A stretch of 22,300 nt of DNA from Candidatus Sumerlaeota bacterium (GTDB taxonomy: Bacteria > Sumerlaeota > Sumerlaeia > MWCT01), in assembly GCA_026398545.1 (NCBI GenBank), contig JAPLSR010000235.1:1-22300 (forward strand), given 5' to 3'. The translations under genes and the position numbers were made by a program. Numbering within the stretch: the first letter of the stretch is position 1; each line of letters opens with the position of its first letter. Positions 13,988 to 21,310 of this stretch are shown here, piece after piece. The notes below the pieces were generated by a model, which was given only the letters and a program-made list of their open reading frames with translations, searched no databases and was not told where the DNA came from.

Positions 13988-14758
13988 TCATACAAATTCG
14001 CCGCGGGTGAAGAAATTCTTGACCGCAGGTTTTTCACACGCCAGCGCCTCACCCAGTGTTCCCAGAAATGCCATGCCCCCGTTATCCAGCATCAGGACTC
14101 GGTCGGCAATGGTCTTGATGGAGTCAAGTTCATGGGTGACCGCAACAATGGTAACACCGAGAAGCCGGCGTAAGTCAATTATGAGATGGTCAAGTCCGGC
14201 GGCGGTAACAGGGTCAAGTCCGGCGGACGGCTCATCAAAGAAGAGGAGTTCAGGGTCAAGCGCCAGCGCCCGCGCCACACCTGCGCGTTTCCTCATGCCG
14301 CCGGAGAGGTCGGAGGGCATGTAATATGCCGCATCGGCAAGTCCCACAAGGCTGAGTTTTATCATGACCAGCGCCTTGATAGTCTCTTCGGGGAGATTGG
14401 TTCGCTCCCGGAGCTGCAGAGCCACATTATCAAACACCGGCATGGAATTGAAGAGCGCCCCACCCTGAAAGGAAATCCCGATACGGCGCAAAATGCCGTA
14501 AAGTTCATCCTCCTCAAGATTCGTCACTTCCCTGCCCCAGTATTTCACCGAACCGGCGGCGGGTTCCACAAGGCGCGTGATATTGCGCAGGAGTGTGCTC
14601 TTCCCACAGCCGCTCTTGCCCAGAACTACAAGTATCTCACCCTTATAAACAGAAAATGAAACCCCTTCGAGGATGCGAGTCTCCCCATATTCCGCCACGA
14701 GGTCTTTAACCTCCAGCACCGGCGCCACTCTCTCTGATGCCTGTTTCCTCTCGTTCAC
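13988..14758 (-). CDS. mlaF: MlaF-type ABC transporter ATPase
   Basis: This 256-residue ATPase would power phospholipid (or related lipid) transport between inner and outer membrane, together with the permease MlaE. It has Walker A GKSGCGKST (47-55), Q-loop Q98 in SFQGGALFNSMPVFDNVA, signature LSGGM (151-155), Walker B LLFFDE (171-176) and switch H209. LSGGMRKRAGVARALALDPE and the GGALFNSM element are typical of MlaF rather than other ABC ATPases. The frame opens with TTG at 14764, but a GTG at 14758 is better spaced from GAGGG and close behind the mlaE stop; I use the GTG. The tail of the gene converges on hslV. No MCE-domain (MlaD) gene follows, although it is the usual neighbour. Confidence 0.93.
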   Translation of the reverse strand: MNERKQASERVAPVLEVKDLVAEYGETRILEGVSFSVYKGEILVVLGKSGCGKSTLLRNITRLVEPAAGSVKYWGREVTNLEEDELYGILRRIGISFQGGALFNSMPVFDNVALQLRERTNLPEETIKALVMIKLSLVGLADAAYYMPSDLSGGMRKRAGVARALALDPELLFFDEPSAGLDPVTAAGLDHLIIDLRRLLGVTIVAVTHELDSIKTIADRVLMLDNGGMAFLGTLGEALACEKPAVKNFFTRGEFV

Positions 14759-14773
14759 CGGCAATCGCCCTCA

Positions 14774-15901
14774 TCAAAATGTGTAATAAAAAAGCGTGGC
14801 AAATATAACATCCGAGGTCACGATGAAAAAGATGTCCATCACAACCGAGCGCGTCGTTACAAGTCCCACACCGCGCGCCCCGCCAGTCACGCGCATGCCG
14901 TTGTGGCATCCCACAAGGACAATGATAATTGCAAAGACAAGGCTCTTCAGCAATCCCTGAACCATGTCGCCTATCTGGAGGGCAAGGATGGATTCCCGTA
15001 TCCACATCCCTGCATCCAGCCCGAGGATAAATATCGCCACATGAAGCCCGCCCCACACGCCCGCCGCCATCGCAATCATGACAAGACACGGCATTGCCAG
15101 AACCATCGCCACAACCTTCGGGGCAATCAGGAAATATGAGACGTTGAATCCCATCCCCCGAAGGGCATCTATCTCCTCCTGCACCTCCATGGTTGCCATC
15201 TCCGCCGCAATTGCCGCACCGCTCCGCGCCGAAACGATGACGGCTGTCATGATGGGGGCAAGCTCTCGCGCAAATCCAATCGCCACCATGTCTGCCACAT
15301 AGATGCCTGCGCCCCAATTACGCACCTGCGCGGCGGCAAGCATGGACACAATAAACCCAAGCAGATAATTGATTAGCACCACGATTCCGATGGCGCGGAC
15401 ACCCATCTCATGAAGCTCATCCATCACACTCTGCCAGCGCAGACCCTTTTTGCCAAAAGGCGCTATGAATGTCCAGTAAAGGACGTCGATGATGAGGTTT
15501 CGGGCTTCTTTATATTCCTGTTTGACCTTGTAATATGTGTCGCCGATTGTCTCAAAGAAGCCGGGGTTGCGGGGCGGCACCCTGTCCATATATTCAATAC
15601 CCGGGGCAATCATGCGAAGATATTCAGAAACAAGTCCCGTTGCCCCGCGGCATTCAAACCGCGCACCAAGTGAGACCGCATAATGCTTGATGCGGAGAAT
15701 CCACGTCCCGCCCAGACTGTCAATCTTTCTCACATCCTGCAGGTCAAGGACCAAAGCCCCCCCGCCACCGATAAGACGCTTTTTCACATCCTCAAAGAGC
15801 GCCTGTCCCGTCTCAAGATTTAACTCGCCTGAAGCCTTTATATGAAGTTCCTCTGTCAATCCCGCTCTCCCGCACATCCATTTCAATAACCGTATAAACA
15901 C
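14774..15901 (-). CDS. mlaE: MlaE-type permease with N-terminal STAS domain
   Basis: This 375-residue protein joins a STAS-like domain (about 15-110) to an MlaE permease of about five membrane segments (about 165-375). The STAS part shows GELNLETGQALFEDVKKRL and ALVLDLQDVRKIDSLGGTWIL, where the Asp-Ser of the phosphorylation loop is present. The permease part has the MlaE signatures ARELAPIMTAVIVSARSGAA, EEIDALRGMGFNVSYFLIAPK and GCHNGMRVTGGARGVGLVTT. In classical Mla systems the STAS protein MlaB is separate; fusion to MlaE is known in many bacteria. The start is GTG with no good ribosome site and could be a few residues off. mlaF follows with a 15-base gap and murJ lies 68 bases upstream. 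Confidence 0.93.
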   Translation of the reverse strand: MFIRLLKWMCGRAGLTEELHIKASGELNLETGQALFEDVKKRLIGGGGALVLDLQDVRKIDSLGGTWILRIKHYAVSLGARFECRGATGLVSEYLRMIAPGIEYMDRVPPRNPGFFETIGDTYYKVKQEYKEARNLIIDVLYWTFIAPFGKKGLRWQSVMDELHEMGVRAIGIVVLINYLLGFIVSMLAAAQVRNWGAGIYVADMVAIGFARELAPIMTAVIVSARSGAAIAAEMATMEVQEEIDALRGMGFNVSYFLIAPKVVAMVLAMPCLVMIAMAAGVWGGLHVAIFILGLDAGMWIRESILALQIGDMVQGLLKSLVFAIIIVLVGCHNGMRVTGGARGVGLVTTRSVVMDIFFIVTSDVIFATLFYYTF

Positions 15902-15941
15902 CTACCAGATAGTCTGAACCGCCTTCAAGAAAAAGCATACA

Positions 15942-15977
15942 CCTGTTAACCGGGTTTTTGAGCTGCACTTTAACAGG
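15942..15977. repeat. Inverted repeat across the murJ stop, possible weak terminator
   Basis: CCTGTTAA (15942-15949) and TTAACAGG (15970-15977) form a perfect 8-base inverted repeat with a 20-base loop. The second arm holds the murJ stop codon. On the minus strand a five-T run follows about seven bases after the stem. This could be a weak terminator or a stabilising hairpin between murJ and mlaE. The stem is not GC-rich and the T run is offset, so read-through is likely. Confidence 0.4.
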
Positions 15978-17562
15978 GAATTTGTTTGCGTTTTAAAAGA
16001 ATGCGCAGTGCGCGGTTCATCTCAGGGATGCGGAAGATTCTGCCGAAGAACACATATAGTCCTAAGCCGGCACCCACGCTTATAAGCATATAAGCGGCTT
16101 TTAAGACGAAATGGTCGGCGGGATGGAAATGAAGAAGCCCCTTATGTAGCGCCCAGGCGCCAAGTCCCATGCAGATGGATGCGGCAAGGGTTGGATAAAA
16201 GGTGCGCCGCACAGCCCTGATAAATGCGGGACCAAAAATCTCTTTCTCGCCCCGATATAATATGTAAAAATTAATGCCGGCCGCAATGGCGGTGGCAAGG
16301 GCAAGCCCTCCTTGCTCCAGCGGGGTAAAGAGTATGAAGAGTGTATTCATACAGATGTTGGACGCGAGTCCTATCAGGCTTGCCTTGAAGGGCGCCATGA
16401 CGTTTTCACGGGCGTAATAGACAGGCGTGATGAGGCGCAGAAAGCTGACGGGCACAAGGCTCAAGGCGTAAAATGTCAGGGCAAAATTGGTGTTGTAACT
16501 TGCCTCCGCCGTCCAGCTCCCGCGCTGCAAAATCACCTCAACAATGGGCTGACCAAGAAAAATCAAACCGGCAGTGGCGGGGATGAAAATAATCATGAGG
16601 AGGCGGAAGGCAAACGAGACGGTTTCCCCCAGCTCCTTCTTTTTTCCTTCAAGGAGCAGGTGCGAAATCTGCGGCAGGATTGCCGTGCCGATGGAGGCGG
16701 CGAAAAGCGCCAGAGGAAACTGGATTATCTGGTTGGCATAGCGCAGACATGTGATGCGTCCCGGACCAAGAAAGTTCGCAAAGTTGGCATCAACGCTGAC
16801 ATTAATCTCCACAACGGCGAGTCCAATGGTTGCGGGAATCATCATCTTGAAGAGCGAGCGCATGTGAGGCGATTTGGGCTTGAAGACGGGGAAGTAGTGG
16901 AATCCCCGTTTGAGAAGGGGCGGAATCATAATCGCCACGCGCAAAATGCCGGCAATCGCCACCGCCCATGCAAGCACAAATGTAAAGGGTCTCTGCGCCA
17001 TGTGGGTATAAAGCAGGCTCCCCACGATAATTGTGACATTCATGGTCACGGAGCCGAACGTGGGCGTGGAGAAATGCCGGTGGGCGTGCAGGATGCCCAT
17101 CAGCAGGGCGCCGATGGTCATGCACATGAGATAGGGGAACATGCGGCGGGTCAGTCCGATGCCAAGATTGATATATTCCGTCTCACCTTTTGCGAAAAAT
17201 TTGATGCCCCCGAAGGCGATAAAGAGCTCCCTGGAAAAGATAATGCCCACGATGGTCATCGCAAGAGTCACGATGAAAAAGATATTAATTGCGTTTGAGA
17301 CAAAGCGCCAGCCGTGCGTCTCCGTGTCCTCCTTGCGTGCGCGGGAATAAACGGGGACAATGAAGGCGGAGAGAGCGCCTTCGCCGAGCACGCGGCGTGT
17401 GAGGTTGGGGATTTCAAAGGCGATGTTAAAGCAGTCGGAGAAATATCCGGCGCCGAGCCGCGCCGCAATGACGGCATCCCTCACAAGCCCCAGCATCCGC
17501 GAAAGGAGCGTGATACTGCCGACCACCCCCGCCGACTTCAAAAGCGACCTTTTTTCCGACAC
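15970..17562 (-). CDS. murJ: MurJ (MviN), lipid II flippase
   Basis: This 530-residue protein, with about 14 membrane segments, flips lipid II across the inner membrane for peptidoglycan synthesis. The start matches the family: LLSRMLGLVRDAVIAARLGAG, with R22 and R28 in the places of the E. coli R18 and R24. The next block, FSDCFNIAFEIPNLTRRVLG then EGALSAFIVPVYSRA, is also typical. Later MurJ blocks include RITCLRYANQIIQFPLALFA followed by ASIGTAILPQISHLL, and VVEVNVSVDANFA-like text (AVVEINVSVDANFA). The frame is open to a GTG at 17595, but AGAGGG about eight bases before the GTG at 17562 supports the shorter form. It is the first gene of a minus-strand group with mlaE and mlaF, which pairs wall and lipid transport. 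Its upstream region is AT-rich with a decayed short repeat. Confidence 0.96.
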   Translation of the reverse strand: MSEKRSLLKSAGVVGSITLLSRMLGLVRDAVIAARLGAGYFSDCFNIAFEIPNLTRRVLGEGALSAFIVPVYSRARKEDTETHGWRFVSNAINIFFIVTLAMTIVGIIFSRELFIAFGGIKFFAKGETEYINLGIGLTRRMFPYLMCMTIGALLMGILHAHRHFSTPTFGSVTMNVTIIVGSLLYTHMAQRPFTFVLAWAVAIAGILRVAIMIPPLLKRGFHYFPVFKPKSPHMRSLFKMMIPATIGLAVVEINVSVDANFANFLGPGRITCLRYANQIIQFPLALFAASIGTAILPQISHLLLEGKKKELGETVSFAFRLLMIIFIPATAGLIFLGQPIVEVILQRGSWTAEASYNTNFALTFYALSLVPVSFLRLITPVYYARENVMAPFKASLIGLASNICMNTLFILFTPLEQGGLALATAIAAGINFYILYRGEKEIFGPAFIRAVRRTFYPTLAASICMGLGAWALHKGLLHFHPADHFVLKAAYMLISVGAGLGLYVFFGRIFRIPEMNRALRILLKRKQIPC

Positions 17563-17600
17563 CAGCGACCCTCTGCAGGAATTTTTATAATCCACCTAAA

Positions 17601-17626
17601 CGTAAAGCGACAAAGACGCAAAGAAA
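17601..17626. repeat. Decayed short tandem repeat upstream of murJ
   Basis: The tract reads as imperfect units of the CGCAAAGA type: CGTAAAG, CGACAAAG, ACGCAAAG. It lies about 40 bases upstream of the murJ GTG on the minus strand. Similar A-rich units are common filler between genes in some bacterial genomes (general experience, not checked). It has no coding meaning that I can see. Confidence 0.45.
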
Positions 17627-17692
17627 ATCTGAAAGAAATCATAGACCAACGCTGATAGAATTTCTTAACAGACAAATACATTCAAGAAATGG

Positions 17693-17722
17693 TTGACTTC
17701 AAAGCCGATGAATCAACAATAT
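17693..17722 (+). promoter_or_regulatory. Weak candidate promoter for the small membrane protein
   Basis: TTGACT (17693-17698) is followed after 18 bases by CAATAT (17717-17722), within an AT-rich gap. The -35 is near consensus and the -10 poor. A start near 17729 would give a leader of about 40 bases with a purine-rich ribosome site before the ATG at 17768. AT-rich DNA throws up such matches by chance, so the call is tentative. Confidence 0.25.
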
Positions 17723-17767
17723 TTTAATAAAATCTTGAGGGAAATAATAATCAGAGGATGACCAATC

Positions 17768-18202
17768 ATGATTACTAAAAAACAATTCAGATGGCTACTC
17801 ATAGTTTATTTCTTGATTATCCTTTTCTCAATCATAGCTCATAATTTTACTCATTCATTCATTCCCGATTGGAAAGATTCTCCTATGATGTCGACTCCAT
17901 TCTTCTTCATTTTCTTTGCAATTATTGTCGCCTATCTAACAGGGCTTATAGGGATGTTTTTATTTATGAACCCTTCACGATACATCTTTTTCATCTCATC
18001 ATTATGCAAAATGCTTATGTGTTCTTTTATACTTCGTTCATGGGACACCAAGACAGGATGGTGTAATCTTTTTGATGGATTGGTTTTGTTTATGGAAGGA
18101 GCTATAGTTTTAATCAGCATTATTGGTCCGGCAAAACACTTATTTATAGAAAATAAGCAAATCATGTATAACGAGCCCGCTAAGAATTCAAAGCAAGGAT
18201 GA
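17768..18202 (+). CDS. Small four-helix membrane protein of unknown function
   Basis: This 144-residue protein has four hydrophobic segments: WLLIVYFLIILFSIIAHNF, FFFIFFAIIVAYLTGLIGMF, YIFFISSLCKMLMCSFI and LVLFMEGAIVLISIIG. A short charged C-terminus follows. AGAGGA precedes the ATG by about nine bases. I recognise no family. The gene is visibly richer in A and T than all its neighbours, with many AT-ending codons. It sits alone between the murJ group and the large gene at 18304, and its stop codon lies inside an arm of a short repeat. This fits a recently acquired gene, but AT-richness is also partly due to the hydrophobic residues (Phe, Ile). Confidence 0.75.
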   Translation: MITKKQFRWLLIVYFLIILFSIIAHNFTHSFIPDWKDSPMMSTPFFFIFFAIIVAYLTGLIGMFLFMNPSRYIFFISSLCKMLMCSFILRSWDTKTGWCNLFDGLVLFMEGAIVLISIIGPAKHLFIENKQIMYNEPAKNSKQG

Positions 18203-18286
18203 AGGATGAATAATCTCATACTTCAACATTACTTAATTCTTGATTAATTTCCCTTTTTCATCCTTCATACTTCATACTTCATCCTT
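18195..18286. repeat. Short tandem repeat in inverted arms, between two genes
   Basis: The left arm (18195-18210) is two copies of a GGATGAA unit. The right arm (about 18257-18286) is four copies of the reverse type, TTCATCC or TTCATAC. The left arm can pair with 16 bases of the right with one mismatch, and an inner TTAAT/ATTAA lies between. The stop codon of the small membrane protein gene is in the left arm, and the right arm ends 18 bases before the ATG at 18304. It could fold in the transcript and affect read-through into the large gene. Confidence 0.75.
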
Positions 18287-18303
18287 AAAGCACAGAATAA
18301 ATT

Positions 18304-21273
18304 ATGGAAAATAAAGACAAAGCCCCAATACATATATTTGTCTTTGCGCTGTTTTTTTGCTCGGGTGTTTCAGGGCTGGTGTATGAGGTTGTCTGGACGC
18401 GGCAGCTGACGTATCTCTTCGGGGCGACGCTGTATGCCGTGGCGACGGTTCTCGCCGCTTATATGGGCGGTCTGGCGATAGGGTCGTTCTTATTCGGGAA
18501 ATATGCCGACCGCGCCAAAAATAATCTGCGGCTTTACGCCCTTTTGGAACTCGGCATCGGCGCGGCGGCGTTAATTCTCCCCTTTCTCCTTTCGCTTCTC
18601 GACCCCATTTACAAATTCGCCTATCGGCATTTTTCATCGTTTCTCTTCCTGAGCCTGCTGCGTTTTGCGCTGACATTTTCCGTGCTCCTGATACCTACCA
18701 CGCTCATGGGCGGGACACTGCCTGTGTTGTCGCGTTTCCTTGTGCGTAAAAAAGACTCGCTGGGACTGAACGTTGGGGCGCTGTATTCGCTCAATACGCT
18801 GGGCGCTGTGCTCGGATGTTTCATCACGGGCTTTCTCCTGATTGAGGCACTGGGCGTTCGGGGGGCAACATTTCTGGCGGTCGCAATAAATGGCGCTGTA
18901 GCGGCGGTCGGACTTTTACTGGCGATTAAAGGAGGCAAGGAAGAATTACAAATTACAAATGTCGAATTACAAATTGAGGAAAATAAATTACCCGAAGAAG
19001 GTCGGGGACAGGCGCGGAAGATTGTCCATGCCGTGCTTATCACGTATGCCATATCGGGTTTCATTGCGCTTTCGTATCAGGTTGTGTGGAATCGTGCGCT
19101 CGTGTTCACGTTCGACATCATGAAAAACACGACCTACTCATTCACCGCCATGCTGACGGTTTTTTTAATTGGGCTGGCGCTTGGCGGGGCAGTCATGACA
19201 CCCATCGTGGACAGGCTGAAGGACCATCTCCGGCTCTTTGCCATGCTCCAGCTGCTTCTGGGGCTTTCCGGCGCATTCTCATTTTTTATCATCTATCACT
19301 TCGGACCCCTGCTCAATCCTTTCAATATCCTTAATTCGGCAGGCGATGTAAATTGGTGGGCGGGCATTATGAACGTCTTTGCCAAGACCGTTGCCTCCAT
19401 TTTTCTGCCCACATTCCTCATGGGGATGGCATTTCCCGTGGCAACAAAGATATGCGTCGACCGAATCGGCGCTGTGGGATTTGGCGTGGGCAGGCTGTAT
19501 TCACTGAACACTCTGGGCGCCATCGCCGGCGCCTTCGTCTGCAGTTTTATACTGATTCCACTTCTGGGTGTGGCGGGGTCGATTTTTCTACTTGCAACGG
19601 GCAATCTCCTCATTGCGTTTTACCTTTTTCACACCAACACTCAAATGACGCGGAACATGCGGAACATTTTTATTGCGGTCTGTGGGTTGTCTGTCTTCAT
19701 CCTCCTCATCCGCATCCCCTGGAACATCCGGTTCCAGGAGCTCAGCCCGACAGAATCCATGGTCTTTTACAAGGAAGGGCCGCTTGCTACCGTCTCTATT
19801 CTTGAAAATTCCTTCAAATATCGCACCCTGTATGTGGATAATGTCGGTGTTGCCGGAACGGACAGGATTCTCCTGACAGACCAGAAGAGCCTTGCCCACA
19901 TTCCCATGCTTCTTTTGAAAGAACCACGGAGCGCCCTGACAGTCGGCTTCGGCAGCGGCGGCGCCTCATATTCCTATACGCGTTACACCGACCTTAAGGA
20001 AATCCACTGCGTGGAGATATGCAGGGAGGTGCTGGACTGCGCGCCTGAGCTTCTCACATCCAATCATGGTGTGCTTTTACCCGTGAGCTGGCACGCCCCA
20101 TTGCCGGCGTCTCCAGAAGATTACAAATACACCGCCCTGCCGGGTTATTGGACTTTCGCCCCCCGCTTCAGGATAATCATTGACGATGTGCGGAGTTACC
20201 TGCGCTTCACGGGGCATAAATACGACATCGTCGCCACGGATTGCACCGACTTGCGTTATAAATCCAACGCCAACCTTTACGATTACGAATATTTCCGGCT
20301 CTGCAGGGAGCATATTGCCGATGACGGGATGGTGGTGGTATGGATGCCGCTGGCGGGGCTTTCAGATGAGATGTTCCGCCTCGCCCTGCGCACCTTTTAC
20401 CGCGTCTTTCCTGAGATGTCGGTCTGGTATATGAATAATGAGTCCACACATTACATCCTCCTCATCGGAACGCCGAAACCGCTGAAAGTTGATTATGCGC
20501 TGATGAAAAAGAAATTGGAAGATGCGGATGTGCAGAAGGATTTGAGTGAGCTCTACCTTGACGATGCGGACAAGATTCTCTCATGCTTCCTCTGCGACCA
20601 GAACTCTCTCAAGGATTATCTTGCCGGTGATAAGATTAATTCGGAAAACCACCCCAATCTTGAATTTGAGTCGCCCAAATACGGATACGGCGACCAGCCT
20701 ATGATTGACAACCTCAACACACTCCTGAAACACCGCACTTCCATCATCCCTTATGTGTTCAACATCCCTGACAGAACGACTTTCGAGGAGCGGATGAACA
20801 GATATGCAGAGGCGGTGCCGCACATCATCGCCGGACACGCCCTGTATCGCCAGTTGCTCAACCTCAAGGCGTGCCGGAAATATCTGGAGGCGGTGCGGCT
20901 TGTGCCGGAAGACCATGCCACATTCAGACTTCTTGATTTTGATGAATTGAAACTCCGCATTGCGGCGCGACTGCGCGAACCGTGGGCATATCGAGAACTC
21001 GGCTCGGTCTATTTTGAGCAGGGACGCTATTCCGAAGCGGTAACGGCGCTTTCCAGCCTCCTGAAGAATGCCTCATCCCCGCCAATCAATGCCACTAAAG
21101 ATATTCTGGATTATCACAGGGACTCACTCATATACGCAAACAAGACTATTGGCATCTGCTATATCAAAGCGGGGAATTCAGCCTATGCCAGACCATATCT
21201 GGAAAAGGCGCTCGAATTCAAACCGGACGATGCGGAAATAATAAGTCTCATTCACAAAATAAACTCAAAATAG
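18304..21273 (+). CDS. Membrane-bound spermidine-synthase-like protein with TPR tail
   Basis: This 989-residue protein has three parts. Residues 10-445 hold two similar membrane halves, each opening with a G-Y-VVW-R motif (VSGLVYEVVWTRQLTYLFG and ISGFIALSYQVVWNRALVF) and carrying LYSLNTLGA. Residues 480-740 form a Rossmann domain like spermidine synthase: VGFGSGG (547-553), IHCVEI, IIDDVRSYL (D627, D628), YDIVATDCTD (D646) and DYEYFRLCREHIADDGMVVV. About 860-989 holds two TPR-like repeats (AYRELGSVYFEQGRYSEAV; ANKTIGICYIKAGNSAYARP followed by YLEKALEF). Such membrane-fused SpeE-like proteins are widespread; whether they make polyamines is unproven. The usual Asp of the catalytic DAPDP-like motif appears as DCTD. 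The two membrane halves are linked by a short tract (214-228) encoded by a repeat. No clear ribosome site precedes the ATG, which is set by the family start. Confidence 0.88.
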   Translation: MENKDKAPIHIFVFALFFCSGVSGLVYEVVWTRQLTYLFGATLYAVATVLAAYMGGLAIGSFLFGKYADRAKNNLRLYALLELGIGAAALILPFLLSLLDPIYKFAYRHFSSFLFLSLLRFALTFSVLLIPTTLMGGTLPVLSRFLVRKKDSLGLNVGALYSLNTLGAVLGCFITGFLLIEALGVRGATFLAVAINGAVAAVGLLLAIKGGKEELQITNVELQIEENKLPEEGRGQARKIVHAVLITYAISGFIALSYQVVWNRALVFTFDIMKNTTYSFTAMLTVFLIGLALGGAVMTPIVDRLKDHLRLFAMLQLLLGLSGAFSFFIIYHFGPLLNPFNILNSAGDVNWWAGIMNVFAKTVASIFLPTFLMGMAFPVATKICVDRIGAVGFGVGRLYSLNTLGAIAGAFVCSFILIPLLGVAGSIFLLATGNLLIAFYLFHTNTQMTRNMRNIFIAVCGLSVFILLIRIPWNIRFQELSPTESMVFYKEGPLATVSILENSFKYRTLYVDNVGVAGTDRILLTDQKSLAHIPMLLLKEPRSALTVGFGSGGASYSYTRYTDLKEIHCVEICREVLDCAPELLTSNHGVLLPVSWHAPLPASPEDYKYTALPGYWTFAPRFRIIIDDVRSYLRFTGHKYDIVATDCTDLRYKSNANLYDYEYFRLCREHIADDGMVVVWMPLAGLSDEMFRLALRTFYRVFPEMSVWYMNNESTHYILLIGTPKPLKVDYALMKKKLEDADVQKDLSELYLDDADKILSCFLCDQNSLKDYLAGDKINSENHPNLEFESPKYGYGDQPMIDNLNTLLKHRTSIIPYVFNIPDRTTFEERMNRYAEAVPHIIAGHALYRQLLNLKACRKYLEAVRLVPEDHATFRLLDFDELKLRIAARLREPWAYRELGSVYFEQGRYSEAVTALSSLLKNASSPPINATKDILDYHRDSLIYANKTIGICYIKAGNSAYARPYLEKALEFKPDDAEIISLIHKINSK
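18943..18979. repeat. Short tandem repeat inside the coding region
   Basis: The 12-base unit GAATTACAAATT occurs at 18943-18954 and again at 18964-18975, 21 bases apart, so the phase is kept. It encodes ELQITNV then ELQIEEN in the linker between the two membrane halves of the large protein. The core AATTACAAATT also occurs, on the other strand, at 2295-2305 just before the amidase gene. Confidence 0.8.
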
Positions 21274-21310
21274 GATAATCTTTCAAATCACAGGTTCCCT
21301 TCGGCGTATT

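Noticed and set aside
16312..17298. 328-residue open frame on the plus strand
   Set aside because: It is the complement of murJ. Its His/Gly/Asp-rich text is typical of an antisense frame, and MurJ is certain.
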